NCBI GenBank assembly: GCA_963931865.1
Contig: OZ007515.1
Location: forward strand, 10,489,663 to 10,553,662
Length of the DNA stretch: 64,000 nucleotides
Direction: 5' to 3'
Origin: Axinella damicornis
Taxonomy: Eukaryota; Porifera; Demospongiae; Axinellida; Axinellidae
Shown here: positions 36,146 to 47,683 of the stretch, one piece after another
Layout of the letters: every line of letters begins with the position of its first letter
Position numbering within the stretch: the stretch's first letter is position 1
The notes under the pieces: model-generated
What the model was told of the DNA's origin: nothing
The model's database searches: none
The model's input: the letters and a program-made list of their open reading frames with translations, nothing else
Position numbers and translations under genes: made by a program

Positions 36146-38311
36146 AATCTCCTACAGCCTCTCCAGTTATTAAGCTCCTGGATTTGGTGCGAGAGCTGAA
36201 AGAAGTTGGGTGGATGCCGCTTGGGCTAGAGATGGGAGTTCCTATACACACCCTGAAAAGTATTCGTTGCCAATATGCAGTGCAAGGGGAGGACATGTGT
36301 ATGATTGAAATGCTGTCAACCTGGTTGGATAGCCATGTAGAGGAGCCCACCTGGGCTGAGGTGGTGTCTGCTGTTTCATGTATGGGGAACAAGAGGGTGG
36401 CCCGGAGAATTGCAAAGAAACATGGTGAGTTTAATATTACTATGTACCGAGGGGCAACCGCACTCCTGGTAGCCGCGGTTAAACAGTAGCACAAGCTAAG
36501 CGTGGCAGTTCGTTCCAATTATCACATGAGTACCATGATAGCTATATATATGATAGAAATGACTTAGAGATACCGAATAATAGCCACGTTGCAACCCCTT
36601 GCTGTAGCGCGAACGGTATTGCAATTCGTATTCGTTCCAATTAACACACATGCCACGTGGCAACCACGCTCAGTCGATCGCAAGCAATGGCGACCAAAAG
36701 GAAGACAAGACATTATTACAGCACTCACAACTTAGCCAGCACGGTGAGTTTCGGCATGTAAGCGTCAGTGAACGACAGTGATCACGGCCGTGTGGTCAGA
36801 ATCTTTGTGGGGGCTTCGTAAGACTGTACTGCCAACCAACGTCGAAGAGAGCGATCGAGCAATGGCGGCCGACGGCATGACAAAAGCGCTTGGATCTCCG
36901 CCACCAAGGTGAGTTTCAGCACAATTATTTTGATTTTGTGTCACTGCATCATAGCGATCACGATGGTGAGGTCAGAATCTTTGTAGGCCATTCCTAAATA
37001 GTCAAACATTTATTTAATTATCGAGGGGCAACCGCACTCCTGGTAGCTGTGGGTAAACGGTAGCACAAGCTAAGTGTGACAGTTCGTTCCAATTATCACA
37101 CATCACGTGAGTACCATGATAGATATATATAGGGTGCTATCAAGTCTCAAGTACCATTCATAGCCGCGTTACAACCCTGCCGTAGCGCGAGCGCAAGCGC
37201 AAGCTGCAATTCGTTCCAATTAACGCACATGCCACGTGTGGCAGCGTTCATATCTCTACCACCAAAGTGAGTTTCAGCACAATTATTTTGATTTTGTGTC
37301 ACTGCATCATAGCGATCACGACGGTGTAGTCAGAATCTTTGTAGGCCATTCGGAAATAGTCAAATGTTTATTAATTAATTATTTAGATTACATTACGCGG
37401 CACAATTTTGCGGTGGCCCTGGAGGTCGCGTCTAATGCATAGGGCCTATGGCCTAATGACGTAATACCCAATGCGCAATACCTACTACACGATAGACTTA
37501 ATACCTGATACCCGATGCATAATACGCCTAATACCTATGACCTAACGCGCAATACCCAATACGCGACAGACGTAATACCTGATACCCGATACACAATATG
37601 CCTAATACCTACGACCTAACGCCGCAATACCCAAAGCGTAATACCTAATACAGCCCACTTCTAAAGCCCAAGGTGAAGCTTCCGTAGTAGCTACGCCATT
37701 CTTCACAACAGGTACAGGTGGAGGTCATCGAAGTTGGCGTCCATCGCAAGGTCAGGGTTCATTCTTGCGATGACATCATGTCCTCAGATCGTGCGAACTT
37801 AGTGAGCCCCAATTGTGGGGCATTGTGACATTAGGGCTATTCCTTGTTGGGTATTAGGTATTACGCTTTGGGTATTGCGGCATTAGGTCGTAGGTATTAG
37901 GCATATTGTGTATCGGGTATCAGGTATTACATCTGTCGCGTATTGGGTATTGCGCGTTAGGTCATAGGTATTAGGCGTATTATGCATCGGGTGTCAGGTA
38001 TTAAGTCTATCGTGTATTAGGTATTGCGCATTGGGTATTAGGTATTGCGCATTGGGTATTACGTCATTAGGCCATAGGCCCTATGCATTAGATGCGACCT
38101 CCAGGGCCACCGCACAATTTTCTCTATACCAGGAGTGTAATTAGATTGCATTACATTGCATTACATTGCATTACATTACACGGCACAATTTTTCCTATAC
38201 CAGGAGTGTAATAATACCGGTAATGACAGAATTAACATCTAATTACCTATAGGTGTGGATCTGGCTTCACTGACAGAAGTTAACACAGCCAGCAAGGTCA
38301 GATTAACCTAA
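36146..38311 (+). CDS. Death-domain gene, type B, unit 3
   Basis: Exon 36146-36424 encodes the type B domain (GWMPLGLEMGVPIH, STWLDSHV, EPTWAEVV, RVARRIAKKHG). The last exon 38253-38311 (VDLASLTEVNTASKV) ends in TAA. Both joins are phase 1. The intron, 57 bp in unit 2, is 1.83 kb here because nested transposons fill it. 5' exons are not recognisable. Confidence 0.7.
36445..38212. mobile_element. Nested array of ACTCCTGGTAG-family elements in the B3 intron
   Basis: CGAGGGGCAACCGCACTCCT recurs at about 36440 and 37022, and ATACCAGGAGTGTAAT recurs near 38130 and 38200. Comparison with 12690-12715 and 23060-23090 shows the whole block sits between TTACTAT and ATACCGGTAATGACAG. It contains the fold-back 37410-38113. 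Confidence 0.75.
37410..38113. mobile_element. 704-bp fold-back element with internally repetitive arms
   Basis: Termini GCGGTGGCCCTGGAGG and its complement; ACAATTTT is duplicated at both ends (37402-37409, 38114-38121). Each arm of about 245-260 bp is made of many short AATACCTAATACCCAATGCG-like repeats, inverted around a 197-bp unique core. Confidence 0.85.
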
Positions 38312-38454
38312 CACTATTAGGAGGCTGGAAGTAGCCTCATGATGCATGTACAGAATTCACTGCTAAAGATTGTACACTAGCTATGTGCAAGGTGTTACAC
38401 ATATAGCCAAATTTGTCTTTCCAATACAGAATATGTAGAAATCATACTTATACT

Positions 38455-38565
38455 TAGCCAGTTCTCCTCGCCCAGCTTTTGTCGCTTGCAGTACGGGATG
38501 TGACCCCCACTTTTCGTACTGCAAGCGACAAAAGCTGGGCGTGGAGGCCTGGGAAAACTAGGCTA
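38455..38565. mobile_element. Fold-back element at the same site as 12966-13360
   Basis: TAGCCAGTTCTCC... and ...CCTGGGAAAACTAGGCTA ends; hairpin core CCCAGCTTTTGTCGCTTGCA. It lies at the paralogous position to the element in unit 1, with ACTTATGCA on its right and a two-mismatch version on its left. Confidence 0.8.
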
Positions 38566-38607
38566 ACTTATGCACCTGTACTCTTGCAATCTTATAGTTT
38601 TCCTCAG

Positions 38608-39722
38608 ATGTAATGGCATCATGTGACCCACTGGGATCCCTCAGAAGGGAGGTGGGGGTCTCCTACCAAGCAATAGAAGACAATGACTTGCAACTGGAAC
38701 ACCATACCAGAAAGAAGCGGGAACTAGAAGATGATCGAACTGAAATACGACACAACTGTGAAATTGTACAGAAGTTCACAAAAATGCTAGAAGATAACAA
38801 AAAGTCCCTTGAGCAGAAGTTAGAGGAGAGAGAGAAGGAGATTGCGACTCTTCATGCCAAGGAACTTGATTATGAAAGGAAAATTGGAAAATTAGAAGTC
38901 AAGCTCGCTACAGCTGGTACAACGAAGCAGAAGTACAAAGAAAAGTTGAGAACTCTCAAACAGAAAAAGGAGGAGCTGGTGGAGTGTATTGAGGCCAAGC
39001 AGAGAGAAGTGGATGCATTATCCAAGGATGTGAACAAGCTGACAATGAAACTTGAGGGTGCCGAAAGGGAACTGTCATTCGCTCGGAACCAGCTAGAACT
39101 TAAGAGCCTCCAGTTTGATGAATTTCAGCAAGAGCTCCGGCTGGTTCAAGATCAGCGAGACAAATTGAAGAAAGAGCTGAAAGTGCAAGAGAAGGCCCTG
39201 GAAGAAGCAGCTATGCAAAGCGTTGGCAGTGATACCAAACATTCTGACATACTGAAAAATACAACACGGAATTTTTCGGAGAGATACCGGGAGCTCCATC
39301 ACCAGCATCCCAGCTACCATCCACATCAGCATGCTGCTGAAACATGCAAGAGGGAGTGTGGAGAATTTAGTTCTGAACACATAGCAACTGGGTCGGACAG
39401 TGAACTGCACTCAGAACAGACTGGACGGAAACAGACATACAGCCCCATCCCCCCAAATCCCAATGGATACAAGAAGGTAACATCGTTAGGAGAATCAGGA
39501 TACGATTCCACTGTCGAGAATACCCCTCCAATTCCCAGGTGGTACAATAAGTTCACCTCCATGGGAGAGTCTGGGTACGATTCCAATAACTACGACACGG
39601 AAAGTGAAAGCCACTCGAATCCAAGCACAGGAAAGCTACCGAGAAAAGCACAACTGCCGGAACACTCGAAAAGACAACCAGACCATAGTCTTTCAATGGA
39701 AGTGGAGGAAACCTTATGCTGA
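38608..39722 (+). CDS. Coiled-coil protein 3
   Basis: ATG at 38613, 369 residues. Residues about 20-210 form the same coiled coil as copies 1 and 2. After EEAAMQSVGSDT the tail diverges fully from copy 1: a His/Arg-rich stretch, then two copies of a motif reading LGESGYDS and MGESGYDS about 26 residues apart with Pro-rich spacers, then a basic Lys/Arg region. There is no acidic SDDDEG end. The exon follows TTTTCCTCAG, and D-V-M would be in frame with an upstream phase-1 exon. The tyrosine motifs could be phosphorylation or docking sites; that is inference. Confidence 0.8.
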
Positions 39723-40990
39723 TTAGAAGTTTGTTTCTTGTCCTCCACACAATACATACTGTCCGTGTTGCATGCTTACCCCGGCCATCACACAAAACCC
39801 TCAAGACTAATTGTTAGTCTCCTTCTGGCCTATTCTCTATATATATACACACTCATGGGTAAAAACCACTTCTGTACATGTAGACTGGCTTGGAAAGTCA
39901 GCTGAGGGGCTTTGCGATTGAGTTGAAGATCTAATATTAGAGTTGCTACACTGTATATACATGTAGGCAGAAATGGTGACAATCACCCACTTTATCCATG
40001 CACTACAAGCTCCATCTGTAGACCTGCAGTTCACTCACCATACTCAGTTGAATGATAACGCCATTTCATATATCGCTGCAGTGTAATTGTTGACAACCCC
40101 CAAACACCTGCAGAGCCAGTGTTCTTTCAATCCCAAAGGTATGTGCTATCAGAGAACGCGGTAGCGTTCTCTATTTAGGGATGGCTAAGGAAATTTCGAA
40201 ATACCATACTGATGCACCAGCAGGAAAACGGCCAAAGAAGCTACTACCCCCCAAACCAAGCATGCAGACAGAATGACACTGCCTAGCAGTTCACAAAAAC
40301 ACTCGCAAACGTACCTGAGAGTACGCGGGAGTCGAGTAATAAGTCGCCGTAAAATTCCGATTTCGTCATCTTTCTTCTTCTTCTTCTTCTTCTTCTTCTT
40401 CTTTCTCATTGACTAGCATAGCTGGACAACAAAAGCATTTCCTGAGCTAGTTCACTCACAGAACAACATCGCTTTCGTCGTAGTAGCTCCTTTCGGCCCT
40501 TTTGACTACATACTGGCAAGAACGGCACTGCTGGCTAGCTACGATTCCGTGAATTGCTAGCACGAAGCCATTTTGATGCAACCAGAGGTCACGCGTGCCA
40601 AATGCGCATGCGCAGTTCACATGCAAACGCACGTTGCATTCTTTTTTACAGCATTTTGGGCGCTTGGTGATCAGCTGAATCCTTGTGAATCCATCCTCTG
40701 GTGCCTCACTACCGCTGCGAGGAATTTATACCAACCGGTTCTTGCCAAGATCTATCGTGACTATGCCATCATGGAGGCGTGGCTTTCTTTTCATGACGTA
40801 ACTACAGTGCGGAACATGTAATACTGTGAGTGAGGCTAGAGTTTTGGAATACTCATATTATTAGTGGAAATAGAATGAAGCATCAAAGCCTGCTCAGTGC
40901 CCAGCAGAAGGTTCACATCCATCAAGGCAATTAATAATCTGACATCAGGAAAGTTAGCTACGCATTCCATGCGCTCAAAAAACCTCACAA

Positions 40991-41251
40991 ACTAGAAACA
41001 AGAAATTTTCTTACAAAAATTACAAATGATTTAGTGATGGCCACCCCGATCGACTCCCGAAAAAGCAGACAAACAAGGAATGCCATTAACCAGCCTCAGT
41101 CCCATCCCATCCCTAAATTCTACATTTTTCAATGGGATGGGACTGAGGCTGGTTAATGGCATTCCTTGTTTGTCTGCTTTTTCGGGAGTCGATCGGGGTG
41201 GCCATCACTAAATCATTTGTAATTTTTGTAAGAAAATTTTTTGTTTCTAGT
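40991..41251. mobile_element. 261-bp fold-back MITE
   Basis: Two arms of about 120 bp (ACTAGAAACAAGAAATTTTC at the left, complement at the right) around about 20 bp. A single arm is also present at 350-470. Confidence 0.85.
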
Positions 41252-42316
41252 GAATACTTTAAGGGGCTAGTAGAGTGCTATATGCATATGTAGTAGGGTG
41301 TGTGGATGGGAGGGGCTACATTGAGCGTATACAATTTTGCAATATCACAATTGTCCTTTAGCTGTCTCTTTACCCAACCACACTTAATTTGGTTTAAATA
41401 CTGAAATTCATGATAACTGTCAACTGCAGCAGATGAATCAACTGTTGCGACTGCTGTGGGTGCATGGGTGTTAAAGAAAATGTTAATGGTACAGTCCCAG
41501 GTTCTTCAAGGGCGTATTTGTGGTATACCTAGGTCTGCCCGTGATAGGAAATATATGTACATACATGTGTATCCAAAAATTAACTTAACAAACTAGCCAC
41601 AAAAGAAAAAATTATTATGAAACGACAGCTACTGATCATTGTCAACCTTCATGCAGGTTTGAGTAGCTACAAGTGGTAAACATTAACTTTTGCACAATGT
41701 CATACCCCCAAGTAGCTACTATCAAGCACTCTCTAGGGTCCAGTCTTGGTTTCCTGCCAATATGGACATCTGCAGTGAGGCCAGCATGCAGGAAAGCAGT
41801 CTCGGATAAAGTTAGCAAACTGCTACATAGGTCTAACAAACAAGTGGAACTTGACATCTCTTTGTATTGACACAGGGTATGAACCAGGGGTTTCTACACT
41901 AATATTCATGGTTGGACAACAAGTTGAGCTAAAACATGACTGCATGATCTCCACACTGATGATGTAATGGAGCTAATTCAACAAAAGTAGCTAGTTATCC
42001 TTGTTAAATGGGTAGTACAATAAAACAAACTTTAATAAGAGTTGGAGTACAAAAATTAACTAGCAAGGCACGGATTGTAATTGAAAAAGGAAAAAACACA
42101 ATAATTATAACTAATTAAATTGCAACACCGCAACTAAGTCTATAAAGCGGAGGTGATTGAGGGTGTGAAACGGTAGCTATATACATGTATGTACCTCATC
42201 TGACAGCTGACTGAATGTGTGTAGAGAAACAGTGGGAGGTGGTGACGGTTGGAAACGGTTTGAGTGGGAAGCTGACTTGGCGGACAACAGTGACTTGCTC
42301 TGTGAATTATCTCTCC

Positions 42317-42541
42317 AAGCAGCCTGTTGGGTGATGGACTCAAGCAGCCTGTTGGGTGATGGACTCAAGCAGCCTGTTGGGTGTTGGACTCAAGCAGCCT
42401 GTTGGGTGATGGACTCAAGCAGCCTGTTGGGTGATGGACTCAAGCAGCCTGTTGGGTGATGGACTCAAGCAGCCTGTTGGGTGATGGACTCAAGCAGCCT
42501 GTTGGGTGATGGACTCAAGCAGCCTGTTGGGTGATGGACTC
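42317..42541. repeat. 25-bp minisatellite, nine copies
   Basis: Nine near-identical units AAGCAGCCTGTTGGGTGATG + GACTC; one unit has GTTGG for GATGG. Confidence 0.95.
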
Positions 42542-42927
42542 AAGACACATTGCAATTGCATCACAGCACCTTAATTGGATCCCTGGATAGTATTGTAGTG
42601 TAGTCTTGATTTGTCTCAATTTACCTTCTTCTTCCTCTTCTTAAATATGACAACATGCAGGAATGGATATCAGGAGGCCTGACTGAATTAAAAGGGTGCC
42701 GGGGGACCGAAAGTATCATACTGAGTTCTGAGGATGTTGACAGCTCTTCTGGTGAAGAGGAAGTAGCTAAATTGCAAATGCTGCAGTATAAAAAAAAATG
42801 CAAATATTCACGTTGTGTATGTGTGGTGAATGAAACCTGTTAAAATATGAATCTAGCTAATAATAGAGCTGGGTTCTTCCCGACGGTCCTCCTACATCAT
42901 GGGTATTTTTTTATATAACTAGCACTA

Positions 42928-42968
42928 TTTAAAGAGTCGACTTGTGGACCACAAGTCGACTCTTTAAA
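42928..42968. promoter_or_regulatory. Perfect 41-bp palindrome upstream of the Ig receptor
   Basis: TTTAAAGAGTCGACTTGTGG, a single A, then its exact complement, ending 100 bp before the ATG at 43069. Position suggests a regulatory site; a fragment of a fold-back element is the alternative. Confidence 0.5.
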
Positions 42969-43068
42969 GTTGAGGTTCAGCGCAGTGTTAACATCTTGAT
43001 ACTATTGTGCAACCACTTTCTATTATTTGGTCTGGACTAGAATCTCCACAAAACTCAGCAGCTTCATA

Positions 43069-45539
43069 ATGGAAGCAGGGAAGTTTATCACTCTTCTCAT
43101 TCTGGTGGTGGTTCAACCAAAAGCGGTGTTGCCTCAGTGCCAGCAAGCCACTCCAATCCTCCTAACTTTCTATGAGAGAACTCCTGGATCAAACCAGATC
43201 ACACTCGGGTGTCGCTGGTGCAACTACTCAAATGTTGAACACCCATATCTCTTTATCAACTCCACAAACATGCCAGTCCAATTTAGACGACTAGAGAATG
43301 GGATGCTAGAGTACAACATCTCCCAGGAATTGGAGGGCCTCTATTACTGTGGTGCCTCTCCGAACAACATTGGCAGCAACAGTGTCACTTTAATAGGTGA
43401 CGGTAGCTACTTCTTTGCAGTTGTAGCCAAGTACATAGCTAGCTATAATAAGTACATACAAATAATGATGTCCCTTCTAGTATCATTTTGGAGCTGTATT
43501 ATAATGGTTCGTGTATACTCTCTGCAGCCTACCCACAACCACGTGCCAGCATTCCCACCCAACACTTTGTGGAGGTGGGACAAACCATCACAGTGGATTG
43601 CCCCATAGCAGTGGGAGCACTGAGAGAACGCTACACATTCCGTTGGAAGAAAGGGCTTCAGACCATAGACACCACTGGACCAGGGACTCAATACAGTGTG
43701 GACCCACTGAGTAAATTTCTGAGGATTGCTAGCATTCAGTTGGACAACAATGGAACCTACTACTGTGATGTGTCGATTTCTGTTCCTGGTGCTGGCAACA
43801 CCTACTTTGTCCCGGAGGAGTATACAAGGATTACCCTCTTTGTTACAGGTAGGTTAGCTTTGGTAACTTATTCAGATGGTGTATAATATACATGCTGGTT
43901 AGAGTAATTAATATTTTTTCACTGAGGAATGAAACTAGGGTGCTTTTAGTTCTTAAAATTCACACAGGGAATTTCCTGTGTGCAGCTGGTAATTGAATTC
44001 CTCATTGGAGAAACTATGCTGTAGTACTGTATTACATCATCTAGAATACGGTAATGAAAATCACTAGGATTTATGAATATCCCAACTATAGCTACCATGC
44101 TGCATGTGCATTACCACACATCCTCTGCAGATTTTGCTAAATATTGTAAGTATTGTATAGAATTTCTCCATTCCATATTTCACGGTACACAGAAAGGCCC
44201 ACAGTTGAGATTCCTCCACACAACATGGTGATAATCATTAACCATGGACGCCAGGGCAGTGTGACCTTCACCTGCAGAGCCAGAGGAACTCCAACGCCCA
44301 CCATTTCCTGGTTCCTCAATGAAAGAAACACAACCCAGCTTGATAACAGTAGATTTGAAGGACTCTCTTCAAGTACAGGGAACAATGTCACTGGCCAACT
44401 CACCATCCGTGAGCTCCAAGCTTCTGACAGTGGGACTGTGAAGTGTGCGGCCACAGTGCTGTACCACACCAGGAGTGGAGTTCAGACGTTCACAAATGTA
44501 TCGAAAGCCACACTCTCAGTGCTAGGTAAGTATGTCTTGTATGCAGATCTATGTTGTACATAGCTAAGCACATGTTCATAAGCTTATGTCCATGGCCCTC
44601 AGCTGAAGACTTTGAAATGGATGTGGTGATCACAACTGGAGGGGATGTGTTGTTCCGCCTCACCCTGCCAGCAGCTATCCCTGTGGCTGTGAGACTAAGA
44701 ATCCACTTCATTGCCGAAGACAATCCCAGAAATATTCAGAGGCAAACCAGCGATGGTACCTTCGCAAACCTAACAAAACTGTATTATGAAGTTCAGAACT
44801 CACGTGTGCCACTTCCGCGTTTCAAAGTGCAAGTGGCCCTGGTGGTGGAAAACAATGTTGGACCATTAAACCCTGCTGATCTGGAGTTTGCTAATGTTCA
44901 TGGTAAGTATGATTATGTAGTCTATTTCAATATGAAAACGGGGTTTGAGATCTTGTAGGTATAGCTAACCTTGGAAGCTTGCCAAATTTAACTGCAGTAC
45001 TATGAATATGCCAAACTGACTTTTAATGTACAGCATACAATAATTAATCAGCATGAGAAACTTTGCTTGGTCCTAGCTTATGAATTAAAGTTTCAAATAT
45101 CCTGTTAATAATGTAGGTAATGGGGTGAAGCTGCTATATGTTACATGCAGTCTTAAAATTCCACTTGTTTGCAGATCTAAACGTGCCTAATGAGGAGTGT
45201 GACGACTACGACCCCACAATAGCAATCGTTGCTGCCGTTGCTGCTGCTGCTCTGATTGTGATCGCTGCAGTGATTGCCTGCTCTGTCACATGCGTTATTG
45301 TGATGAAAAGAAGAAATCGAAAAACACAAGCTGAAACACTTCATGCGCATGAAAGAGAGATGGAGGAAAAAGCTGAAAATACAGATGATGGTGAGGCGAA
45401 ACAGGCCTATTTGCAAATTGCTACCAAGGATGCGGATGCAGCACGGCGTCGATTGGAAACAGATGAAGGAGAGATACTGGAGGAAGGAGCTATCGATAAC
45501 CCAACCCAACCAGGCAGTACTGGTACCACTGATGATTGA
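43069..45539 (+). CDS. Ig-Ig-Ig-FN3-like transmembrane receptor (complete)
   Basis: Exons 43069-43396, 43528-43848, 44193-44525, 44603-44902 and 45175-45539, all phase 1, give 548 residues. Residues 1-22 are a signal peptide (KFITLLILVVVQ). Ig1 (TLGCRW to EGLYYC), Ig2 (TVDCP, FRWKKG, DNNGTYYC) and I-set Ig3 (PTPTISW, SDSGTVKC) are followed by the FN3-like module (LTLPAAIPVAVRL, VENNVG), a membrane helix (IVAAVAAAALIVIAAVIA), a basic stop-transfer KRRNRK and a short acidic helical tail ending GSTGTTDD. The start is the only ATG giving a signal peptide. Several N-x-S/T sites suggest glycosylation. It is the template from which the truncated copies at 1, 15.2 and 17.1 kb can be understood. Adhesion or recognition is the likely role. 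Confidence 0.88.
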
Positions 45540-46791
45540 TGAATATAGTCTTTGTAATACCGACACCACCGTAGCGAGTATTGTGCATGGTTGCTAGGTA
45601 ATGGTAGCTGACTATGTGCACAATCGTGCGCTTAATTGCATGTATGTATCGTAAATGTAAGATTTGCTATAGTCGATGCAGAGTAGTAATACACCAAGTA
45701 CAGAGTACATGTATATATTTAGAAAACCTTGTCCTCTTTATCCAGTGGAAGCCTAACTCTGGCTTTTGTTTTTCAGCTTACACTAACATGTAGCTACAAA
45801 CCAGTAGACATGCAAGAATGACACATTCAATAAAGCTACCGGTAAGGAGTACAGCTATACTGACGCTGACACTATATACGATCGTCCAGTTAGCTACGTT
45901 CGTCTGGTTCAGACTTCATATTACATGTGTTAGAATGGTCTTGTGCATGAGAGCGGTAGTGTGTGCCGTTGTGGTACAGGATCACAGCACTAGTGGTGAA
46001 AGGCTGCGATCAGGCAACCAGCACGCACCATAAAACATGAAACGATGCTGTATGCTCAACCCAGGGACAGATAATAAGCCATTTGCATGTGGTTAGTTTC
46101 TCTGATAAGCCTATATACAGAGAGCAAAATCTAAGATTTAGCATTTTGTTTGTGTTTTATCTGTGGCTGGATTGTATTTTGCCTGCTAGCTACTACGTAG
46201 GTACTCTGTGCCTTATCCTTTCACTTTGCACAATCCACTGATAAGCTTTAGTCATACGTAGCTAATGATTCTGGAAGATTGAACCTTTTGAAAGGAACAG
46301 ACAGTCATTTTTGGGGCTGGCTTCATTTGTGCTGATACCGTATGTGTCCCAGTGCATACAGAGAATGTGGATTCCATGTGTTATAGCTAGCTACCAGGGG
46401 TATTGATATTTAAGTTAACTGATGACTTGTGCCAGCACAAATTTTGAAAGTTCGAATCATGCACTACATAGCTACTTGAATTTGAAAAGAACTTGAACTC
46501 GAAAAGATTTATTCACCACCAAAGGGATGAAAGGGAACGGGAGCAGAAGGTATATGATGGCTCACTCCGAAAAGAAAGAAATATAAATACATAAAACAGT
46601 GCATGATCAACTACATTAATCGAAATTCTTGGGTAAGCAGTGGGCACCTCCTGTCTCCTTGCAAGATTTCCCTGCTTGGCTATAGCTACATCGGACTGGT
46701 GGTGAATTTGCTGGCACAGCAAGGAACTTTCCCATCAATAGCCACATACAATGAATGTATGTGCTGGTAACAAGAACAATTCCGCAGTAAG
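45540..46791. other. Intergenic DNA, duplicated before both downstream receptors
   Basis: Blocks near 46340-46450 and 46620-46735 recur at 51655-51900 and 52115-52230. No coding sequence supported. Confidence 0.5.
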
Positions 46792-46828
46792 GTGGGGGCG
46801 GGGCTCAGATGGTACATATAATATAAGG
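46792..46828 (+). promoter_or_regulatory. GC box and TATA-like element
   Basis: GTGGGGGCGGGGC is followed 10 bp later by CATATAATATAAGG, about 150 bp before the ATG at 46976. The same arrangement precedes the paralog at 52324-52357. Confidence 0.55.
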
Positions 46829-46975
46829 CAACGAGTGTGGATATTGCGGTTTAATAGTTACGCGTATGAAAAACGGACTTTCCCCTCCTGAATATCAATT
46901 CCGCACTTGCCAGTAAGTGAACACGAGCGTATCAGTTTACATGTAGCCACGTTACATGCCGCAAGAGACACGCTC

Positions 46976-47642
46976 ATGGATGCGAAGTTGTCGATTGCAA
47001 TGCTGTGTTTGCTTGCCACCATGAAAGCTTACACGGCCCCAGAGTTGACCTTCAGCAGATCGGGACCGAATGACAATCGAATCGTGTTGGGCTGTCAGGT
47101 GGATATGTTCCCTGCACCAAGTCCGACATTTTACACCATCATCCCAGGGAGCAGCAGTCGCCTGCGAGTAGACAGCACTACGGTGCAGGGGTTTCTGAGA
47201 CAACCTGTACGCGCGGCGGCGCTGGGCAGCTACGAAGTCGTCTTCACACTCACTCCTGAAACGGAAGCGAAGTTCACTTGTGAGAGTCAAGGGGATGAAT
47301 CATCGGGCGTGCTCCTTGCAGGTGGGTCTGTCCATAATAGCTACAGTGTTTGGGGGGAAATGCTAAAACACGGATTGTTCACTGCAGATAGTTGATTGTC
47401 GTTGGGAAGTTAACGTATTCATTAACAGTGTTACTAAGCTCTCTGATTTTCCCCTTCATTGTGATAGACGGTGGAACAGTGTAAACTGTGAGTGATCGAG
47501 CTAGCCAAACAAGGGGGTATTATACTTGGGGGTATTCATATCCATGGCTGCACAGTTACCCAGTGTATGAAAGTCCTCTAAACCACATGCATTGTTATGC
47601 AGTGAAGCAATGCATGAATTTGTTTTTCTTTTTTGGGGGAGT

Positions 47643-47683
<41 letters not shown>

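Larger units (their letters stand above)
39723..43068. other. Intergenic DNA upstream of the complete Ig receptor
   Basis: Contains a TTC microsatellite (40371-40403), the fold-back MITE 40991-41251, a 25-bp minisatellite (42317-42541) and a perfect palindrome (42928-42968). An 82-codon frame at 40573-40821 has no domain or splice support. Confidence 0.5.

Noticed and set aside
37400..38120. CRISPR-like array suspected from short repeated units
   Set aside because: Units are not evenly spaced by unique spacers, the two halves are inverted copies, and the context is a eukaryotic intron with target-site duplications.
40573..40821. 82-codon frame between clusters
   Set aside because: No domain, splice context or paralog; kept only as part of the intergenic description.
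42217..42459. Repeat protein frame over the 25-bp minisatellite
   Set aside because: Unit length of 25 is not a multiple of three, so no stable repeat protein is encoded.
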